In this document: positions 9,030 through 16,309 of the stretch, piece after piece | Position numbering within the stretch: position 1 is the first letter of the stretch | Layout: every line of letters starts with the position of its first letter | NCBI GenBank assembly: GCA_902775195.1 | Contig: CACYLQ010000003.1 | Span: 1 to 36,649 of the forward strand | Length of the DNA: 36,649 nt | Reading direction: 5' to 3' | DNA from: an uncultured Pseudobutyrivibrio sp. | Lineage (GTDB): Bacteria > Bacillota > Clostridia > Lachnospirales > Lachnospiraceae | The notes under the pieces: generated by a model | What the model was told of the DNA's origin: nothing | Databases searched by the model: none | Seen by the model: only the letters and a program-made list of their open reading frames with translations | Position numbers and translations under genes: made by a program

Positions 9030-9806
9030 CTATAAGAACTTCTGGATTATTACTATAAATATTTTCCTTAAGGCAATTAAAAAGCCAATGCATCCTGCAA
9101 TTTTCATAAGGATTGCTATTACATCCTTATTATTTCTAAATAGCTTTAAATCAAATGTAGCGCCTAATATAAGAATAAGTGACTTTAAAATATCATTCAG
9201 ATATTTCTGGTCATCGCTAAATCCATATGTGTTTTTAAAAGCCACAATAATACTTATCAGTAAGGTGCAAAGAACAATTAATCCTTTGCTTATTTTGTTT
9301 AGTAACTTCTTATATGTACACCCTTTACTCTCATCTACATAACCTCGACAAGAATATTCTTTTTCGCCTTTTTTTATACATATAAAAGTTGCATCAACCT
9401 TATCATAAGGCACAACAAATGATTCAATTATACCGTCCTTAAATATTATTTTAGATAAAACTGTTGCCCCGCCATTTGTTGTATGGCGCATTTCTGTTTC
9501 TATTTCATAATCCTCTCTTTTTAAAGGAATCAAAATATTTTCTATATTCTTATTTCTAAAATATGATAATATTGAAAAACACACAGTAAATAATGATAAT
9601 CCGACTGTTAAATAATTAAACAACGAAACATTATTCATATTTACAAATAAATCTACTACGCTCAGCACAAAGGCCAGTACTGAAATAAATAATACTAGTC
9701 TACTAAAATATTGATAATTCTTTTTGATTTGAAGGTTGCATACCATCAAAAAATAAAACAAAAATAAACTTTCTATATAGATAGTTTGTAATAAAATGTT
9801 TTCCAT
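9030..9806 (-). CDS. Polytopic membrane protein, probable immunity paralogue (copy 4), 258 aa
   Basis: Membrane protein with paired hydrophobic segments at the N-terminal end, a soluble middle (IPLKREDYEIETEM to about residue 170) and further hydrophobic segments at the C-terminal end. The K-x-E-D-Y motif opening the middle domain and the overall TM/soluble/TM plan match the proteins at 9865, 10785 and 12393, but it is the most divergent. I chose the ATG at 9806 (MENILLQT) because TATAGGAGCCAAA lies just before it; the longer frame from 9836 starts inside a scar of another paralogue. Proposed role, from context only: membrane protection against the glycine-rich toxin at 13202-14239 or an extinct relative. 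Ends 9 bases before the YukD-like gene. Confidence 0.6.
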   Translation of the reverse strand: MENILLQTIYIESLFLFYFLMVCNLQIKKNYQYFSRLVLFISVLAFVLSVVDLFVNMNNVSLFNYLTVGLSLFTVCFSILSYFRNKNIENILIPLKREDYEIETEMRHTTNGGATVLSKIIFKDGIIESFVVPYDKVDATFICIKKGEKEYSCRGYVDESKGCTYKKLLNKISKGLIVLCTLLISIIVAFKNTYGFSDDQKYLNDILKSLILILGATFDLKLFRNNKDVIAILMKIAGCIGFLIALRKIFIVIIQKFL

Positions 9807-9825
9807 TTTGGCTCCTATAATAGAT

Positions 9826-9858
9826 ATATTAGGCATATAAATACAATCATTTTTGTTA
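9826..9858 (-). pseudogene. Scar of a membrane immunity paralogue
   Basis: The minus strand reads NDCIYMPNIS, matching the conserved centre of the neighbouring membrane proteins (NDYIYMPNV in the 9865 gene, DSLVYMPNIS in the 10785 gene). Only about 30 bases remain between two intact genes, so this is probably the residue of a deleted fifth copy. Confidence 0.5.
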
Positions 9859-9864
9859 AGCTAC

Positions 9865-10704
9865 TTATAAAACCAGTGCAATGAAATCAATAAAATACTT
9901 AATGCTAGCGAAAATAGCAAATGCACCAACTAGTATTTCAATAATAGAAATAATACTTTTTGTTCCCTTAAACAGTTTTATAATAATACTGCCAAACATA
10001 AACATTCCGCAGCTTTGAGTAAGTAGAGTTATTGCATCTGCATAGGTAGAACCAATAACCGATAATAATACATGTACAGCAACGACAAATACAGAAGAAC
10101 TTATGTAAAGCATCCAAGAAGAAATCCGTGAAAAAATGTCTATTATCGATACATCCTTCTGTTTTGAAAAATAGGATATGCATTCATAATAATTATCTTT
10201 TAAATTTTTTAGCATGAACACAGCATCCTCTTCTTGAGATGGGCTCTCGCTTGAAAACAAAATAATATCATTCCCATAAGTGGCATATGTTTTTACATTG
10301 GGCATATAAATATAATCATTCAAGTTTAAATCAAAATCCTTGTGAAGAACATAATCATCTTTCTTCAGGAACACCTCCTCAACTTCAGTACCTTTTTTAT
10401 AATTTTTGTATTTATAAATACTACATCCTAAAACAAGCACAAAAAACAATAAATATCTCTTTGTAAGCCCTGTTTCTTCATACCATGGAATATCATAAAA
10501 AGAATCATAGACATGTACTGTAGTCTCATATATTTTTGTAACCACATAATTTATCGCAATAATTATTACAATCAAAATCGATATCCAAAGCTGAATTTCA
10601 ACCTTTTTTGTCTTAAGTACTCTAAAATCAAATATCCCAAATAGGAGCGCCATTAAGAAAACAAATAATTCCCATGCAATTATTGTCGTTAAAACAACTA
10701 CCAT
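9865..10704 (-). CDS. Polytopic membrane protein, probable immunity paralogue (copy 3), 279 aa
   Basis: About six hydrophobic helices in two groups (residues about 5-25, 37-58, 85-102 and 188-215, 220-240, 250-275) flank a soluble domain of about 85 residues. That domain has FLKKDDYVLHKDFDLNLND, IYMPNV and IILFSSESPS, and shares its motif order with the 10785 and 12393 proteins. Strong AAGGAG site before the ATG. Multi-copy membrane proteins behind a membrane-active T7SS toxin recall the DUF443 proteins that protect Staphylococcus aureus from TspA; this is an analogy of arrangement, not a sequence match I can demonstrate. No enzymatic motif is visible. Confidence 0.65.
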   Translation of the reverse strand: MVVVLTTIIAWELFVFLMALLFGIFDFRVLKTKKVEIQLWISILIVIIIAINYVVTKIYETTVHVYDSFYDIPWYEETGLTKRYLLFFVLVLGCSIYKYKNYKKGTEVEEVFLKKDDYVLHKDFDLNLNDYIYMPNVKTYATYGNDIILFSSESPSQEEDAVFMLKNLKDNYYECISYFSKQKDVSIIDIFSRISSWMLYISSSVFVVAVHVLLSVIGSTYADAITLLTQSCGMFMFGSIIIKLFKGTKSIISIIEILVGAFAIFASIKYFIDFIALVL

Positions 10705-10724
10705 AAAAAACTCCTTATATCAAT

Positions 10725-10775
10725 TCAATTAGCATAGAACTCGCTTAGCTTGTCTATAAAATCTTTGATATCCAT
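10725..10775 (-). pseudogene. DUF4176 stub with internal deletion
   Basis: A 16-codon frame, MDIKDFIDKLSEFYAN, joins the first five codons of the intact DUF4176 gene at 12076-12354 (MDIKD) directly to its last dozen (FIDKLSEFYAN). About 70 codons are missing without breaking frame, and the AGGAGG ribosome binding site is kept. This is best explained by recombination between GATATCAAAGAT-type and AAGAT-TTTAT short repeats. Confidence 0.75.
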
Positions 10776-10784
10776 GGTAACCTC

Positions 10785-11720
10785 CTATAAGAACATAATA
10801 AGTAGATTCGCTATCCCTATAATTATCATGAAGCATCCAAAAATTATAAAAATGTATTTTGTAATCCCCTCAACGTTCTTAAACAACTTAATTGCCACCC
10901 CACCTATAAATACTAATCCTAATTCCCCAAAAATATTTAAAATAACTGTATTTGTCTCTGAATTATCAAAATTATGAAATCCTATTATAAGTAAAAACGA
11001 ATCTATTACGGCTATAAACGCTATAATTAATGCTGATACATAAGAAATAACCGAACGTGAATTATGATTATCCATCTTATCTATAGAGACACATTCATAT
11101 GTATTCTCTCCAATAGGCTTACACAAAAAATTAGCGTCTATTTCTTCCTCTGGTGCTACAGATGTGAAAATAATTGTTTTGTCTTTAGTCACTGCACATT
11201 TACTAATATTTGGCATATAAACTAATGAATCTCCTAGCAATAAATTAAAATCTGCACTAAATGTATATTCCTCCTTTTTTAATTGAATATTCAAAAATTT
11301 TTCATTACTTTTCTTTATATCGTAGTATCTATATACACTACCTACCAAAAAAATTGCATATAAGGCAACAAATCCTTTAAGTGTATCAGGCGATAGCAAC
11401 CTATTCACCTCAAGTACATAGTTTGGTATTATAGCGGCTATTATATAAGCAACTAACCCCAGAATAAACGCACTTACAGATAAACCTAATTGAAAATTAT
11501 ACTTATAATTTTTATATGCATTACCTGGAAATAATTCTAGAACTATAACAAACATCAATATTATTATTTCTAACGATGTAATCATTATTGCTTCTACAAT
11601 CATTTTATAAAGTCCTTCCTTAACTTTTCCAAGTATTATTTCTGCAGTATCTAATATTTCATCGGATACAAATTCCGCTAAATCATTGTATTTTATTGAA
11701 ACTGCACTTGTATCGCTCAT
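10785..11720 (-). CDS. Polytopic membrane protein, probable immunity paralogue (copy 2) with chimeric N-terminus, 311 aa
   Basis: The body, from about residue 40, is the same family as 12393-13196: hydrophobic helices at both ends around a soluble domain with LKKEEYTFSADF, LVYMPNIS, IIFTSVAPEEEIDANF and YECVS. The first 16 residues (MSDTSAVSIKYNDLAE) are identical to the fragment upstream of the toxin at 14309, and the next ones (VSDEILD) resemble that toxin's C-terminus (VSDTILDW). The gene therefore looks like a fusion of toxin start, toxin end and immunity gene, left by deletion of a toxin copy. The ribosome binding site is weak (GAGTAAGAG). The TM topology is probably unaffected by the added cytosolic leader. 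Confidence 0.65.
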   Translation of the reverse strand: MSDTSAVSIKYNDLAEFVSDEILDTAEIILGKVKEGLYKMIVEAIMITSLEIIILMFVIVLELFPGNAYKNYKYNFQLGLSVSAFILGLVAYIIAAIIPNYVLEVNRLLSPDTLKGFVALYAIFLVGSVYRYYDIKKSNEKFLNIQLKKEEYTFSADFNLLLGDSLVYMPNISKCAVTKDKTIIFTSVAPEEEIDANFLCKPIGENTYECVSIDKMDNHNSRSVISYVSALIIAFIAVIDSFLLIIGFHNFDNSETNTVILNIFGELGLVFIGGVAIKLFKNVEGITKYIFIIFGCFMIIIGIANLLIMFL

Positions 11721-11729
11721 ATGTAGCTC

Positions 11730-11957
11730 TTACTCAAGCTCATCTAGCAGATTATTCTCTTTTGTTTCCAAAGCTCCAAGCTGTCTTCTGTATTCAGCAT
11801 CTAAATCATCATAAAAATTGGTTTGCTTATTCTGCATTTCGTTTAATAAAGATTCTCTTTCAGTATATATCTCCATTAATTCAACATCTGGTTGCATAGG
11901 CATATCATCATTGACAAGATTACTGAACTTGTTTTTTTTGAAAAATGAGTTCTTCAT
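11730..11957 (-). CDS. Coiled-coil protein, 3' part of a gene split by a homopolymer frameshift
   Basis: Charged, helical, soluble frame of 75 codons ending ETKENNLLDELE. It has no clear ribosome binding site of its own (GGGAAATGAAG) and overlaps the 3' end of the frame at 11920-12063. The overlap contains a run of eight A in the mRNA (11932-11939). With seven A the two frames join into one coiled-coil protein of about 107 residues, a size typical of small helical T7SS partners. I interpret it as the C-terminal two-thirds of that protein, inactivated, phase-varied or produced by slippage. Confidence 0.55.
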   Translation of the reverse strand: MKNSFFKKNKFSNLVNDDMPMQPDVELMEIYTERESLLNEMQNKQTNFYDDLDAEYRRQLGALETKENNLLDELE

Positions 11958-12063
11958 TTCCCATTTCTATTTGCTGCTTTAATAAACTATATTTTTCGTC
12001 CAAATCAAATTTTTCCCGTCTCACTTTAGCTATCTCAGATTGTAGATCTCTTTTTTCTTCCAT
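11920..12063 (-). CDS. Coiled-coil protein, 5' part of the split gene (47 aa)
   Basis: ATG at 12063 follows GGGGGAGCTGT. The product, MEEKRDLQSEIAKVRREKF onward, is a highly charged coiled coil that ends shortly after an A8 run (CAA AAA AAA CAA). It directly follows the DUF4176 gene (12 bases) and has the better start of the two fragments, so it is probably the true 5' end of the gene continued at 11730. Function unknown; a helical T7SS partner is likely from position. Confidence 0.55.
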   Translation of the reverse strand: MEEKRDLQSEIAKVRREKFDLDEKYSLLKQQIEMGNEELIFQKKQVQ

Positions 12064-12075
12064 ACAGCTCCCCCG

Positions 12076-12354
12076 TTAATCAATTCTATTAGCATAGAAC
12101 TCGCTTAGCTTGTCTATAAAATCTTGCCTACTTTCATCTTCAAATCCTCTGAAAATAACTTTTTCAATATCCTTATGCATAAACAGAAATTGAGAGTTCT
12201 CCCCCATGTTTCCCTCAGGGTAAAGCACGCCAATATAATCATATTCTTCACCAGTCTCTAGGTTCTGCTGCTTTACACCATAAATCATAAGGGCATGCTT
12301 TGAATCTCTAAGCCATATAACACTTCCTATTGGTAATAAATCTTTGATATCCAC
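12076..12354 (-). CDS. DUF4176-family T7SS accessory protein, 92 aa
   Basis: Starts with GTG (complement of 12352-12354) after TATAGGAGGTTACC. It contains the DUF4176 signature LLPIGSVIWLRDSKHALMIY, then IGVLYPEGN and VIFRGFEDE. Paralogue of 3712-4029, so this window carries two intact DUF4176 genes and one stub (10725-10775). It lies 38 bases after the membrane immunity gene. Cytosolic; biochemical role unknown. Confidence 0.75.
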   Translation of the reverse strand: MDIKDLLPIGSVIWLRDSKHALMIYGVKQQNLETGEEYDYIGVLYPEGNMGENSQFLFMHKDIEKVIFRGFEDESRQDFIDKLSEFYANRID

Positions 12355-12392
12355 GGTAACCTCCTATAAGAACAATAAAATCTTAAATGTTT

Positions 12393-13196
12393 TTATTGAA
12401 AGAAATACATAAAACCAACAAATGCTATAAATAAACCAAATAGCTTAAATACAATACCAAATATACCTTCAACATTTTGAAATGTTTTAAATCCTGCCAA
12501 TCCAAAGCTCATTAAACCAAATGGTTTAATTAAATATAACAAGAATTCATTAACTTCATTAGAACTAAACACATGAAGCATTGCCGCAAACAAACCGACT
12601 GCAATCATTGATGTTATGCTCAAAGCCCATGAAAGCATGTTGCTAATTCGAGTCATAATACCTATTTCGTTTTCTTCACTACTATATTGAAGACATTCAT
12701 ACACTCGAGGTTTTATCTCTCGCAAGACAAAACGTCCATCGATTTCTTCTGTTAGCTTCACACCAGAAAAAATAATTATGTTTTCGCCCCATTCCGCTAG
12801 TGCCTGCACTCTTGCAACCATAAGATTTTCCACTGGTATATCAAAATCCCATTTAAGCTTATAATCTTCCTTTTTCAGTATATAAACATCAATGCTATTG
12901 GAATTTTTCTTTCTATCATAGTATTTATAGATGCTACCTATAAAAATTATTCCTATCAAAACTAAGAATGCTTTAAGTAATTCTAAATCAACTATACTGT
13001 TATTATTGACAAAAAAATCCCTGTCAATAAGTCCTATAATTCCTAAAGACAGCACTGCCGCAAACATGATAGTTGACACTATCAATTGAATCACATGCTC
13101 TTTGGTTTTAAATGTATTTGACTGTATTACACCAAACAGAAACATAAGTAATACGACAACTGCCTCAAAAACTATTCCAAGTATTATTTCAATCAT
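12393..13196 (-). CDS. Polytopic membrane protein, probable cognate immunity protein (copy 1), 267 aa
   Basis: About six membrane helices: residues about 3-22, 38-60 and 74-92, then a soluble domain at about 95-185, then about 186-212, 220-238 and 247-266. The soluble part has LKKEDYKLKWDFDIP, IIIFSG, EEIDGRFVL and YECLQYSS, shared with the three related genes downstream. It starts only 5 bases after the stop of the glycine-rich toxin, the tightest spacing in the array, so it is the best candidate for that toxin's own immunity protein, acting in the cytoplasmic membrane. Family name not recognised. Confidence 0.68.
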   Translation of the reverse strand: MIEIILGIVFEAVVVLLMFLFGVIQSNTFKTKEHVIQLIVSTIMFAAVLSLGIIGLIDRDFFVNNNSIVDLELLKAFLVLIGIIFIGSIYKYYDRKKNSNSIDVYILKKEDYKLKWDFDIPVENLMVARVQALAEWGENIIIFSGVKLTEEIDGRFVLREIKPRVYECLQYSSEENEIGIMTRISNMLSWALSITSMIAVGLFAAMLHVFSSNEVNEFLLYLIKPFGLMSFGLAGFKTFQNVEGIFGIVFKLFGLFIAFVGFMYFFQ

Positions 13197-13201
13197 TTTT
13201 G

Positions 13202-14239
13202 CTAATTAACTCCTATCCAATCCAATATAGTGTCAGATACAACTTCTGCAGTATCTTTCTTTTCGCCTTGGTATTCTGTTACCCATTCGATGCCTGTATC
13301 AATAGCCCATATAGTTCCCACAGTAATCGCACCAACAGCCACCACTGGTAAAGTAGCGCCAAAAAGTGTTGTTGCCACTGCTGTCACGGCAGCTCCTAAT
13401 AATAGATCCACCCCGGTCTCTATTGCTGTCTCAGCTTTAGCGCGCGTCTTGCTCATGGTTGGGTCATATTTCATCTCTTCCATATTATCTATGTAATTTA
13501 CACCTGCAGATAACGCTACACCGCCCCACTTTGTTGCTACTTTTAAGTTCTTTGCAACGGTAGCATTCTTTCCAACCACCTTAGGCAAATAATCCATCTC
13601 ACTTTTAAATGACCTGAGAAAAGTCTGCCCTTTTGAAAGACTGCTTACAGTTTCGCCTTCTTTTAAGAGGGCCCTAACAGCGCCACCTTTTGTGAAATCA
13701 CCTAGTAATGTAGCTTTTAGATTAGGTGTATCAGAATATGCGTTACTTACATATTTGCCAAAGTTACCGACTTCACCCTGTGCAAATCCAAGAATACTTT
13801 TTGCAACGCTGTTTGAATCACCCTTAGCAATTCCATCACCTAATTTATATATAGACTTAGCATAGCTTCCTAATGCTCCGAATTTACCAATTTCATTAAA
13901 AATAAAGTCTGCGCTCTCGTTACCAGCATAACCTTTCTTCACACCTGCAATGATTTGAAGGCTTTCTTCTAATTCCTTTGGTGTAGCACCAGCTTTCATT
14001 GCAATTACAAGTTTTTGATAAATTTCATATTCATACGGTGTTAGTTCATTAATCTTCTTGGATAAAAACTTATCTGTTTTATCGATATCAATTTTCCCAT
14101 CTTTATCCAATAAACCCTTTGCAACTTCTTCAATTCCGTCCTCAAACTTCTCGTTCAGTTTTTCTATTCCCTGCTGCCATTCAGAAGTGTCAGGTATGTT
14201 GTAGGTCCCGTTGGAAAAACTGAAAGCAATTGCCTCCAT
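13202..14239 (-). CDS. Glycine-rich putative membrane-active T7SS toxin (TspA-like), 345 aa in frame
   Basis: The soluble helical N-terminal half leads into a region of alternating Gly/Ala and hydrophobic residues. The last 110 residues contain two long membrane-compatible stretches (VDLLLGAAVTAVATTLFGA and LPVVAVGAITVGTIWAIDTG) and end AEVVSDTILDWIGVN. There is no enzymatic motif. The layout fits membrane-permeabilising T7SS effectors such as TspA or glycine-zipper toxins, and the downstream cluster of polytopic membrane proteins fits their immunity. The ATG at 14239 has GAGGGGA touching it, too close for good initiation. The natural start is more likely at 14309, one base out of frame (see next entry), so this copy may be frameshifted. 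Membrane activity is inferred. Confidence 0.62.
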   Translation of the reverse strand: MEAIAFSFSNGTYNIPDTSEWQQGIEKLNEKFEDGIEEVAKGLLDKDGKIDIDKTDKFLSKKINELTPYEYEIYQKLVIAMKAGATPKELEESLQIIAGVKKGYAGNESADFIFNEIGKFGALGSYAKSIYKLGDGIAKGDSNSVAKSILGFAQGEVGNFGKYVSNAYSDTPNLKATLLGDFTKGGAVRALLKEGETVSSLSKGQTFLRSFKSEMDYLPKVVGKNATVAKNLKVATKWGGVALSAGVNYIDNMEEMKYDPTMSKTRAKAETAIETGVDLLLGAAVTAVATTLFGATLPVVAVGAITVGTIWAIDTGIEWVTEYQGEKKDTAEVVSDTILDWIGVN

Positions 14240-14309
14240 TCCCCTCTATTGCTTTACCTAATTCCGCTAAATCATTGTATTTTATTGAAACTGCACTTGT
14301 ATCGCTCAT
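14190..14309 (-). pseudogene. True 5' end of the glycine-rich toxin, out of frame
   Basis: ATG at 14309, with TAGGAATATATT before it, encodes MSDTSAVSIKYNDLAELGK and then runs out of frame to a stop at 14190. Removing one base from the G4 run at 14241-14244 (GAG GGG AAT to GAG GGA ATG) joins it to the 345-codon toxin frame. The same leader is found at the start of the 10785-11720 gene. The opening MSD-x-S-x-V-x-I resembles the MAD-x-x-E-V/I-K starts of the other secreted proteins here, so it is probably the real N-terminus. Confidence 0.55.
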
Positions 14310-14318
14310 AATATATTC

Positions 14319-15833
14319 CTACTTTCTATACACAAACTCCTCATTAGACAGCTTGATAACATCTCCATCTCGAAGCTCCTGAGGCTGGCCTGCCACAAGC
14401 ATTACATCATTAAGGAATGTGCCATTCTTAGAATGATTGTCTTCAACAAAAACGCTGTTGCCCTTGATTGTAAAGACTGCGTGCTGTCTACTGATTGTGT
14501 TGTTATCGCGGATGCAGTAATCGCAGTGCAAATCATCCTTACCTATGCAGAAGTTTGTCTTAGTGATTGCAATATTATCATTGTTCTTTGTGCGCTCAAG
14601 GCAGCCACCGTTTAGCTGCTGAGATGGTGCTGCCATGTTTTTGCCTGTCATGGAATCACTTACACTTGTACCTGCACCTAAAACTGTTGTGTCAGAAGTG
14701 TTTGTATCTATTGCAACCCCTGATGGGACTATAGACTGCGCGTGATATTGTGGTATTGGATTTGCCTTTACTGGCTGCTCATCTTTTTTAGCTGAATTTG
14801 CCTTGTTTCCTTTTAATAAAATAATGACAACCCCCACTACTAACGCAATAACAACTACTGCCAAAATAATTGTCATTATAATAATCCATACAGGAATAGA
14901 TTCTTCTTTTTCAACAATCTGTGGCTCCACAGGTTCAACTTTTTCTGCCTCTATTTCTGCCTGCAAGTCAGCAAATGTCTTGGCAGAAAATGCAAGACCC
15001 ATTCCATTTAACGCCTTGACAATAGTGTTAGAGCTAGTTGCATAGAAATAATTACCTTCAGTCCTAAGTGTATTCATACCAATTACATAGCCATCTTCGG
15101 AAATAATAGGACCGCCTGCATTATTTGTTCCAACCTGAGCTGTATGCTCTACCCACTGTGTATCACCTTCATCGATGATGTTACAAATTTGCCCTGATAT
15201 CTTGTTTACTCGGTCATTTGAGTAATATACTTCGTTTGTTTCAAAAACAATTTCATCTGGGAATCCCAAAGCATATGCATTATTCAATGTGTTAAAATCG
15301 CTCTTATTGTTATCCGCAGAATATAAGAAAGTCATAGGTGTTCTGTTATATAAAGACTGAGACAACTTAAATACTGCCAGGTCTAAGTCAATACTACTAT
15401 TAAGAAGTGAAGCCTCTGTAGTCATATCGTTTTCAATAACAACTTCATAACTAAGATTAGCTCGCTCTCTGTCGTCAGCACTTAAACCTAAAGCAGATAA
15501 AAAACTATTCTTTGTTTCATCATCAGGCGTCATCATAGTGAGACTTGTAAGAACATACTCTGTTCCATCAGACTCACCTATAAGAATTCCTGATGCTCCT
15601 CTTAAAATATGACTTATTGAATCATCAGTTTTATATACGCAGTTAATCTGAACAACGCCATTTTTGGCTTTGTCGATGCTGTCCATTTCTTTATCATCTG
15701 TTGCTGTCTCTTCTGTAATTTCACTGTTTTCTTCTGCAGCTTCAGCTGCGTATACCATATTGCTGAATCCTGTGACTACTATTCCAAGTGCAACTACAGT
15801 TGCTGTTAACATTGCAATTATCTTCTTTTTCAT
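14319..15833 (-). CDS. Membrane pseudoprotease (trypsin-like, S1C-type fold) with cytosolic FHA domain, 504 aa
   Basis: Signal peptide/anchor at 1-30 (MKKKIIAMLTATVVALGIVV), extracytoplasmic trypsin-like domain at about 55-285, TM helix at about 314-340, linker with TSDTTVLG (380-386), FHA domain at about 425-504 (IGKDDLHCDYC, SRQH 448-451, KNGTFLN 469-475). In the protease fold the Asp is kept (DLAVFKL, D151), but the His position of L-T-N-x-H reads LTSLT (T99) and the Ser of G-N-S-G-G-P reads NNAGGP (A239). It should therefore be catalytically dead and serve as a sensor or scaffold. It starts 2 bases after the preceding gene and belongs to the kinase/phosphatase block; the FHA end probably reads kinase-made phosphothreonine. 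Confidence 0.85.
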   Translation of the reverse strand: MKKKIIAMLTATVVALGIVVTGFSNMVYAAEAAEENSEITEETATDDKEMDSIDKAKNGVVQINCVYKTDDSISHILRGASGILIGESDGTEYVLTSLTMMTPDDETKNSFLSALGLSADDRERANLSYEVVIENDMTTEASLLNSSIDLDLAVFKLSQSLYNRTPMTFLYSADNNKSDFNTLNNAYALGFPDEIVFETNEVYYSNDRVNKISGQICNIIDEGDTQWVEHTAQVGTNNAGGPIISEDGYVIGMNTLRTEGNYFYATSSNTIVKALNGMGLAFSAKTFADLQAEIEAEKVEPVEPQIVEKEESIPVWIIIMTIILAVVVIALVVGVVIILLKGNKANSAKKDEQPVKANPIPQYHAQSIVPSGVAIDTNTSDTTVLGAGTSVSDSMTGKNMAAPSQQLNGGCLERTKNNDNIAITKTNFCIGKDDLHCDYCIRDNNTISRQHAVFTIKGNSVFVEDNHSKNGTFLNDVMLVAGQPQELRDGDVIKLSNEEFVYRK

Positions 15834-15835
15834 GA

Positions 15836-16309
15836 TTACCTCTTATTAATAACATCATTTGTAATTACTATTTCATCTTCTATTTCAAATCCTGCTACCT
15901 TTTCAGATGTTGGATTGTTTAAATCTGTTAGTAAAACTGTGCCTTCATCTTCATCGTTAGTATTTAGTACAGTTGTTTCTTCAACCTCTGATAGAAGAAC
16001 TGTCTCATCATCTACGGCATTGTTATTTAATAACCCCGATGTATTCCACGAAAGCACTGCTTTTTGTTGATTCTTTCCAGCATAACCCATGCCTGATTTC
16101 GTGGTAGACGATATTTTTTTGATTTCTTTCTCTACGCCCATTCCTGTTAGCACTTTAATTGAATGGGGTATCTTCAAAACAAACCAAAACACTATGGCCA
16201 TTATCGTAAATACTACTGCCACTATTAAAAGTGTGAGGCCTAGTGTTTGATATAGTTGCATCTGCTCTGTTACGTTCGTTACATCTGTATTTCCTATCAT
16301 ATTAATCAC
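15836..16309 (-). CDS. Single-pass membrane protein with repeated TVLL motifs, likely kinase substrate, 157 aa
   Basis: Short extracytoplasmic or cytosolic lead, one TM helix (about 24-47, LTLLIVAVVFTIMAIVFWFV), then a long acidic, probably disordered cytosolic tail. The tail has DETVLL (T103), ETTVL (T112/T113) and EGTVLL (T124), each with Leu at +3 of a Thr, the spacing FHA domains prefer. The gene is adjacent to the kinase gene (stop and next start abut at 16309/16310). I infer a membrane adaptor phosphorylated by the kinase and bound by FHA proteins. No known family is recognised, and phosphorylation is not shown by sequence alone. Confidence 0.65.
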   Translation of the reverse strand: MINMIGNTDVTNVTEQMQLYQTLGLTLLIVAVVFTIMAIVFWFVLKIPHSIKVLTGMGVEKEIKKISSTTKSGMGYAGKNQQKAVLSWNTSGLLNNNAVDDETVLLSEVEETTVLNTNDEDEGTVLLTDLNNPTSEKVAGFEIEDEIVITNDVINKR

